A DNA stretch of 64,000 nucleotides, taken from positions 125,316-189,315 of the forward strand of contig CALWGY010000002.1 of assembly GCA_944380265.1 (NCBI GenBank). Direction: 5' to 3'. Positions 60,330 to 64,000 of this stretch are shown here, piece after piece. A model generated the notes under the pieces. It was not told the DNA's origin. It saw only the letters and a list, made by a program, of their open reading frames with translations, and made no database searches. How positions within the stretch are numbered: position 1 is the stretch's first letter; each line of letters opens with the position of its first letter. The translations under genes and the position numbers were made by a program. The DNA is from an uncultured Clostridia bacterium. Its GTDB lineage: Bacteria; Bacillota; Clostridia; Christensenellales; UBA1242.

Positions 60330-62408
60330 ATGCCTAGACAAACCCCAATTGAAAAATATAGAAATGTGGGAATTATGGCTCACATTGATGCAGGAAAAAC
60401 AACCACAACAGAAAGAATTTTGTTTTTCTCAGGAAAAACTCACAAAATTGGTGAAGTTCATGATGGTGCTGCAACAATGGACTGGATGGCACAAGAACAA
60501 GAACGTGGCATAACAATTACAAGTGCCGCAACAACTTGTTTTTGGAAAGGTCATCAAATTAACATTATTGACACACCAGGTCACGTTGACTTTACCATTG
60601 AAGTTGAACGTAGCTTAAAAGTTTTGGACGGCTCAGTTGCAGTTTTCTCTGCTCGTGAAGGCGTTCAACCACAAAGCGAAAAAGTTTGGCGTCAAGCCGA
60701 TAAATACAAAGTCCCAAGAATGGTTTTTGTTAACAAAATGGACAGACCTGATGCAAACTTCTTTAATGTTGTTGAAAAAATTAAATCACGTTTGGGTTCA
60801 AACGCTGTTCCAATTCAAATTCCAATTGGCTCAGCTGAAACATTTGTTGGTTTAATTGATTTGGTTGAAAACAAAGCAATTTATTATAAAAACGACCTTG
60901 GAACCGACATGGAAGTTACAGACATTCCTGCCGAATACAAGGAACAAGCAGAAAAATATAGAAACGAACTTATTGAAATTGCCGCAGAACAAGATGATGC
61001 TTTACTTGAAAAATTCTTTTCAGGTGAAGAACTAACTGTGGAAGACATCAAAAAAGGTATCAGAATTGGTACAATTAACATGAAAATTTTCCCAACAACT
61101 TGCGGAACAGCACTTGGAAACAAAGGTGTTCAAAAGTTGCTTGATGCAATTGTTGACTATATGCCTGCTCCAACAGATATTGAAGCAATTAAAGGCGTTA
61201 ATCCAAAAACTGGTGAAGAAGTTGTTCGTCATAGCAGCGATTCCGAACCTTTTGCAGGTTTGGCATTCAAAATTATGACAGACCCATTTGTTGGAAAATT
61301 GACATTCTTCAGAGTTTACAGCGGAACAATTTCTGCTGGTAGCTATGTTTATAACAGCAGTAAGGACAAAAAAGAAAGAGTTGGTCGTTTAATTAGAATG
61401 CACTCTAACAACCGTACTGAAATTGAAGAAGCATATGCTGGTGACATTGTTGCCATTGTTGGTTTAAAAGACACAACAACTGGTGAAACACTTTGTGACC
61501 AAAACCACCCAGTAACACTTGAATCAATGGATTTCCCAGACCCAGTTATTAGGGTTGCTATTGAACCAAAAGACAAAGCAAGCCAAGAAAAAATGATTTT
61601 GGCACTTATCAAACTTGCCGAAGAAGACCCATCATTTAAAACCTACACCGACCAAGAAACAGGTCAAACAATCATTGCAGGTATGGGCGAACTTCATTTG
61701 GAAATCATTGTTGACCGTTTGCTTCGTGAATTTAAAGTTCAAGCAAATGTTGGTGCTCCACAAGTTGCTTATCGTGAAACAATTAGAAAAGCAGTGGAAG
61801 CAGAAGGAAAATATATTAAACAATCTGGTGGTAAAGGACAATATGGTCATTGCCGTATTAAACTTGAACCACAAGAACCTGGAAAAGGTTATGAATTTAT
61901 TAATAACATTGTTGGTGGTGTTATTCCTAAGGAATACATTGAACCAATCAATAATGGTATTAAAGAAGCAAGTCAAACCGGCGTTTTAGCAGGTTATGAA
62001 ACAGTAGATTTTAAAGTTACATTGTTTGATGGTTCATACCATGATGTTGACTCATCTGAAATGGCATTTAAAATTGCTGGTTCAATGGCATTTAAAGAAG
62101 GTGCTAGACGTGCAGACCCAGTTTTACTTGAACCAATTATGAAAGTTGAAGTTGAAATGCCTGATGAATACTTGGGTGACGTTATGGGAAACATTAACCG
62201 TCGTCGTGGTATGGTAACAGGCACCGATATGGTAAACGGGTTACAAGTTATCAATGCCCAAATACCTCTTGGGGAAATGTTTGGTTATGCAACAGACCTA
62301 AGAAGCTTAACTCAGGGCAGAGGTACTTATAATATGGAATTCTCTCACTATGCAGAAGTTCCAAAAAATATCGCTGATAAAATTATCGGCGACAGACAAA
62401 AAGCCTAA
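60330..62408 (+). CDS. fusA: Elongation factor G
   Basis: The protein is 692 aa. AAGGAG lies 10 bases before ATG 60330. GTPase motifs: G1 [13 protein letters not shown] (17-29), switch [18 protein letters not shown], and [10 protein letters not shown] for guanine recognition. Domain IV has the [16 protein letters not shown] block, and the C-terminal region has [29 protein letters not shown]. It drives translocation of tRNA and mRNA on the ribosome. It is co-transcribed with the S12 and S7 genes and tuf. Sequence is ordinary for the family; no fusidic-acid-type change was evident to me by eye, though I could not check every position. Confidence 0.98.
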   Translation: MPRQTPIEKYRNVGIMAHIDAGKTTTTERILFFSGKTHKIGEVHDGAATMDWMAQEQERGITITSAATTCFWKGHQINIIDTPGHVDFTIEVERSLKVLDGSVAVFSAREGVQPQSEKVWRQADKYKVPRMVFVNKMDRPDANFFNVVEKIKSRLGSNAVPIQIPIGSAETFVGLIDLVENKAIYYKNDLGTDMEVTDIPAEYKEQAEKYRNELIEIAAEQDDALLEKFFSGEELTVEDIKKGIRIGTINMKIFPTTCGTALGNKGVQKLLDAIVDYMPAPTDIEAIKGVNPKTGEEVVRHSSDSEPFAGLAFKIMTDPFVGKLTFFRVYSGTISAGSYVYNSSKDKKERVGRLIRMHSNNRTEIEEAYAGDIVAIVGLKDTTTGETLCDQNHPVTLESMDFPDPVIRVAIEPKDKASQEKMILALIKLAEEDPSFKTYTDQETGQTIIAGMGELHLEIIVDRLLREFKVQANVGAPQVAYRETIRKAVEAEGKYIKQSGGKGQYGHCRIKLEPQEPGKGYEFINNIVGGVIPKEYIEPINNGIKEASQTGVLAGYETVDFKVTLFDGSYHDVDSSEMAFKIAGSMAFKEGARRADPVLLEPIMKVEVEMPDEYLGDVMGNINRRRGMVTGTDMVNGLQVINAQIPLGEMFGYATDLRSLTQGRGTYNMEFSHYAEVPKNIADKIIGDRQKA

Positions 62409-62444
62409 TTATTTAAAAATTTAATTGTAGGAGGATAATAAATA

Positions 62445-63647
62445 ATGGCTAAAGCTAAATATGAAAGAACAAAACCACACGTTAACGTAGGAACAATTGG
62501 ACACGTTGACCATGGTAAAACAACCTTAACTGCTGCAATTACATCTGTTCTTGCTGCACAAGGTAAAGCACTTGCAATGAACTATGCTGAAATTGACAAG
62601 GCTCCAGAAGAAAAAGCAAGAGGTATAACAATTAACACAGCTCACGTTGAATACGAAAGTGACAAACGTCACTATGCACACGTTGACTGCCCAGGACACG
62701 CAGACTATGTTAAAAACATGATTACTGGTGCTGCTCAAATGGACGGAGCAATTTTGGTTGTTGCTGCAACCGATGGTCCTATGCCTCAAACTCGTGAACA
62801 CATTTTGCTTGCTCGTCAAGTTGGTGTTCCATACATTGTTGTATTTATGAACAAAACAGACCAAGTTAACGATCCAGAACTTTTGGATTTAGTTGAAATG
62901 GAAATCAGAGAACTTCTTAACGAATATGGTTTCCCTGGAGACGACACCCCAATCATTAAAGGTAGTGCATTAAAAGCATTAGAAGCTGCTCAAGCTGGAA
63001 GACCTGATGATCCTGCTTGCAAATGCATCAACGAATTGGTTGACGCTCTTGACACATTCATTCCAGACCCACAACGTGAAACAGACAAACCTTTCTTAAT
63101 GCCTGTTGAAGACGTTTTCACAATCACAGGTCGTGGAACAGTTGCAACTGGCCGTGTTGAACGTGGAACAGTTAAAGTTGGCGACACAGTTGAAATTGTT
63201 GGTATGGGTTCAAAACTTTCAACAGTTATTACTGGTGTTGAAATGTTCCGTAAATTACTAGACCAAGCTCAAGCTGGTGACAACATTGGACTATTACTTC
63301 GTGGTATCCAAAGAACAGATATCGAACGTGGTCAAGTTCTTGCTAAACCAGGTTCAATTCACCCACACACAGAATTCACAGCAGAAGTTTACGTACTTAA
63401 AAAAGAAGAAGGTGGTCGTCATACTCCATTCTTTAACGGATATCGTCCACAATTCTACTTCCGTACAACCGACGTTACAGGTAGCATTCAATTGCCAGAA
63501 GGCGTTGAAATGGTAATGCCAGGTGATAACGTTAAAATGACTATCTCCTTAATTACTCCAATTGCTATCGAACAAGGATTGCGTTTTGCTATCCGTGAAG
63601 GTGGTAGAACAGTTGGTTCTGGTGTTGTTTCTTCAATTATTAAATAA
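62445..63647 (+). CDS. tuf: Elongation factor Tu
   Basis: The protein is 400 aa, typical. AGGAGG precedes ATG 62445. Motifs: G1 GHVDHGKTT (19-27), [13 protein letters not shown] (switch I), [13 protein letters not shown] (switch II), and guanine-recognition motif NKTD where most EF-Tu have NKCD. Domains II and III are standard: [43 protein letters not shown] and a C-terminal [22 protein letters not shown]. Codon use appears more restricted than in the giant genes, as expected of a highly expressed gene. The operon ends here with the duplicated terminator that follows. Confidence 0.98.
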   Translation: MAKAKYERTKPHVNVGTIGHVDHGKTTLTAAITSVLAAQGKALAMNYAEIDKAPEEKARGITINTAHVEYESDKRHYAHVDCPGHADYVKNMITGAAQMDGAILVVAATDGPMPQTREHILLARQVGVPYIVVFMNKTDQVNDPELLDLVEMEIRELLNEYGFPGDDTPIIKGSALKALEAAQAGRPDDPACKCINELVDALDTFIPDPQRETDKPFLMPVEDVFTITGRGTVATGRVERGTVKVGDTVEIVGMGSKLSTVITGVEMFRKLLDQAQAGDNIGLLLRGIQRTDIERGQVLAKPGSIHPHTEFTAEVYVLKKEEGGRHTPFFNGYRPQFYFRTTDVTGSIQLPEGVEMVMPGDNVKMTISLITPIAIEQGLRFAIREGGRTVGSGVVSSIIK

Positions 63648-63652
63648 TTGAA

Positions 63653-63717
63653 AACTGCACAAGTGCTAATTTCTAACGAAATTAAAAAAAAGCATACTTT
63701 CGTATGCTTTTTTTGTT
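63653..63717 (+). repeat. First copy of a 65-nt terminator-bearing direct repeat
   Basis: Identical to 63861-63925 at all 65 positions. It contains three small palindromes: GCAC/GTGC, AATTTC/GAAATT, and the terminator GCATAC/GTATGC (63684-63714) with flanking A and T tracts. It begins 5 bases after the tuf stop. Confidence 0.92.
63684..63714 (+). terminator. Terminator of the str operon (copy 1)
   Basis: AAAAAAAGCATAC and GTATGCTTTTTTT around TTTC. The A and T tracts make it usable on both strands. Confidence 0.9.
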
Positions 63718-63860
63718 TTCAATTATTTATCGAAACGGCGCAAACATAAACAAATGCCACCTGTGGTGTCGCTTGTTTCTGCTTTGCTTGTTTCTATAAA
63801 TCCGAATAGGCCAATTTCAACAAACATGTTTAAGAATGAAAATCGATTTAAAGTTTTGTT

Positions 63861-63925
63861 AACTGCACAAGTGCTAATTTCTAACGAAATTAAAAAAAAG
63901 CATACTTTCGTATGCTTTTTTTGTT
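63861..63925 (+). repeat. Second copy of the 65-nt terminator-bearing direct repeat
   Basis: Exact copy of 63653-63717, 143 bases downstream of it. The intervening 63718-63860 has no convincing gene; a 34-codon minus-strand frame there lacks a ribosome-binding site. Confidence 0.92.
63892..63922 (+). terminator. Duplicate terminator (copy 2)
   Basis: Same hairpin as at 63684-63714, inside the second repeat copy. Confidence 0.85.
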
Positions 63926-63934
63926 GTACAAGAA

Positions 63935-63957
63935 AACCCCCAGATAGTCTGGGGGTT
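63935..63957 (-). terminator. GC-rich 10-bp hairpin, probable minus-strand terminator
   Basis: AACCCCCAGA (63935-63944) pairs perfectly with TCTGGGGGTT (63948-63957) around TAG. On the minus strand it is followed by TTTTCTTG, so it probably ends a leftward gene that lies beyond the window. It is by far the most GC-rich structure in the downstream region. Confidence 0.6.
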
Positions 63958-64000
63958 CAGTGAAGGCTTTTGCCGTTGAGTGAAAAATCTCCTTTTGTTA

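Noticed and set aside
63723..63827. 34-codon minus-strand frame between the two terminator repeats, ending CLRRFDK
   Set aside because: No ribosome-binding site or promoter on that strand, short, and flanked by duplicated terminators. It may be a remnant of a longer gene but cannot be supported from this sequence.
63754..63963. Plus-strand 69-codon frame after tuf
   Set aside because: It reads through the second terminator repeat and the GC hairpin, and has no ribosome-binding site.

Overview
The window comes from an AT-rich (roughly 30-33% GC by eye) Gram-positive, endospore-forming bacterium of the Bacillota, most likely an uncultivated Clostridia-type gut organism. This is inferred from strong AAGGAGG ribosome-binding sites, dense U-tract terminators, SpoIIQ- and SpoIIID-like genes, and the rpoBC and str operons of Bacillota type. 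Nearly every gene is on the + strand.

Layout. 1-2192: the 3' end of a PrsA/parvulin-type foldase, then a YbhN/MprF-type flippase-like membrane protein. 2198-3764: a block bounded by ~45-bp imperfect inverted repeats that carries one DUF4932-like HEXXH protein and a hairpin-rich tail, but no transposase. 3902-5332 (minus): a secreted polysaccharide deacetylase-like protein. 5496-8711: an unknown protein, a YwmB-like exported protein, a SpoIIQ-like M23 protein with a matching sigma-F-type promoter, acyl carrier protein, and SpoIIID with a matching sigma-E-type promoter. 8962-26685 and 27195-49862: two paralogous giant lipoproteins (5907 and 7555 aa) that fill about 63% of the window. 49863-50725: a gene-free stretch with two independent candidate structured RNAs. 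50726-58033: rpoB and rpoC. 58205-59043: a small unknown protein and an orphan HicB-like protein, each with its own promoter and terminator. 59424-63647: the str operon rpsL-rpsG-fusA-tuf behind a structured leader. 63648-64000: a perfectly duplicated 65-nt terminator unit and a strong GC hairpin.

How the parts work together. The core genes are transcription and translation machinery. The sporulation genes resemble the ywmB...spoIIQ-spoIIID neighbourhood of Bacillus, with acpP inserted. The giant proteins start with lipobox signal peptides, continue with Ig-like/Big_2-like segments, and then alternate with cassettes of GLUG motifs (GG-[IVL]-[VA]-G). The second ends in seven InlB-type B repeats. 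They look like very large cell-envelope-anchored adhesins. They share colinear landmarks and a similar AT-palindromic leader, which points to duplication followed by growth of the second copy.

Points that stand out: the inverted-repeat-bounded metallopeptidase block, the structured RNAs upstream of rpoB, substitutions in RpoB (H526-to-Q class) and RpsL (K88-to-R class) that predict innate rifamycin and streptomycin tolerance, and a str-operon leader with competing pairings. All family names rest on motif reading by eye; no database search was run.
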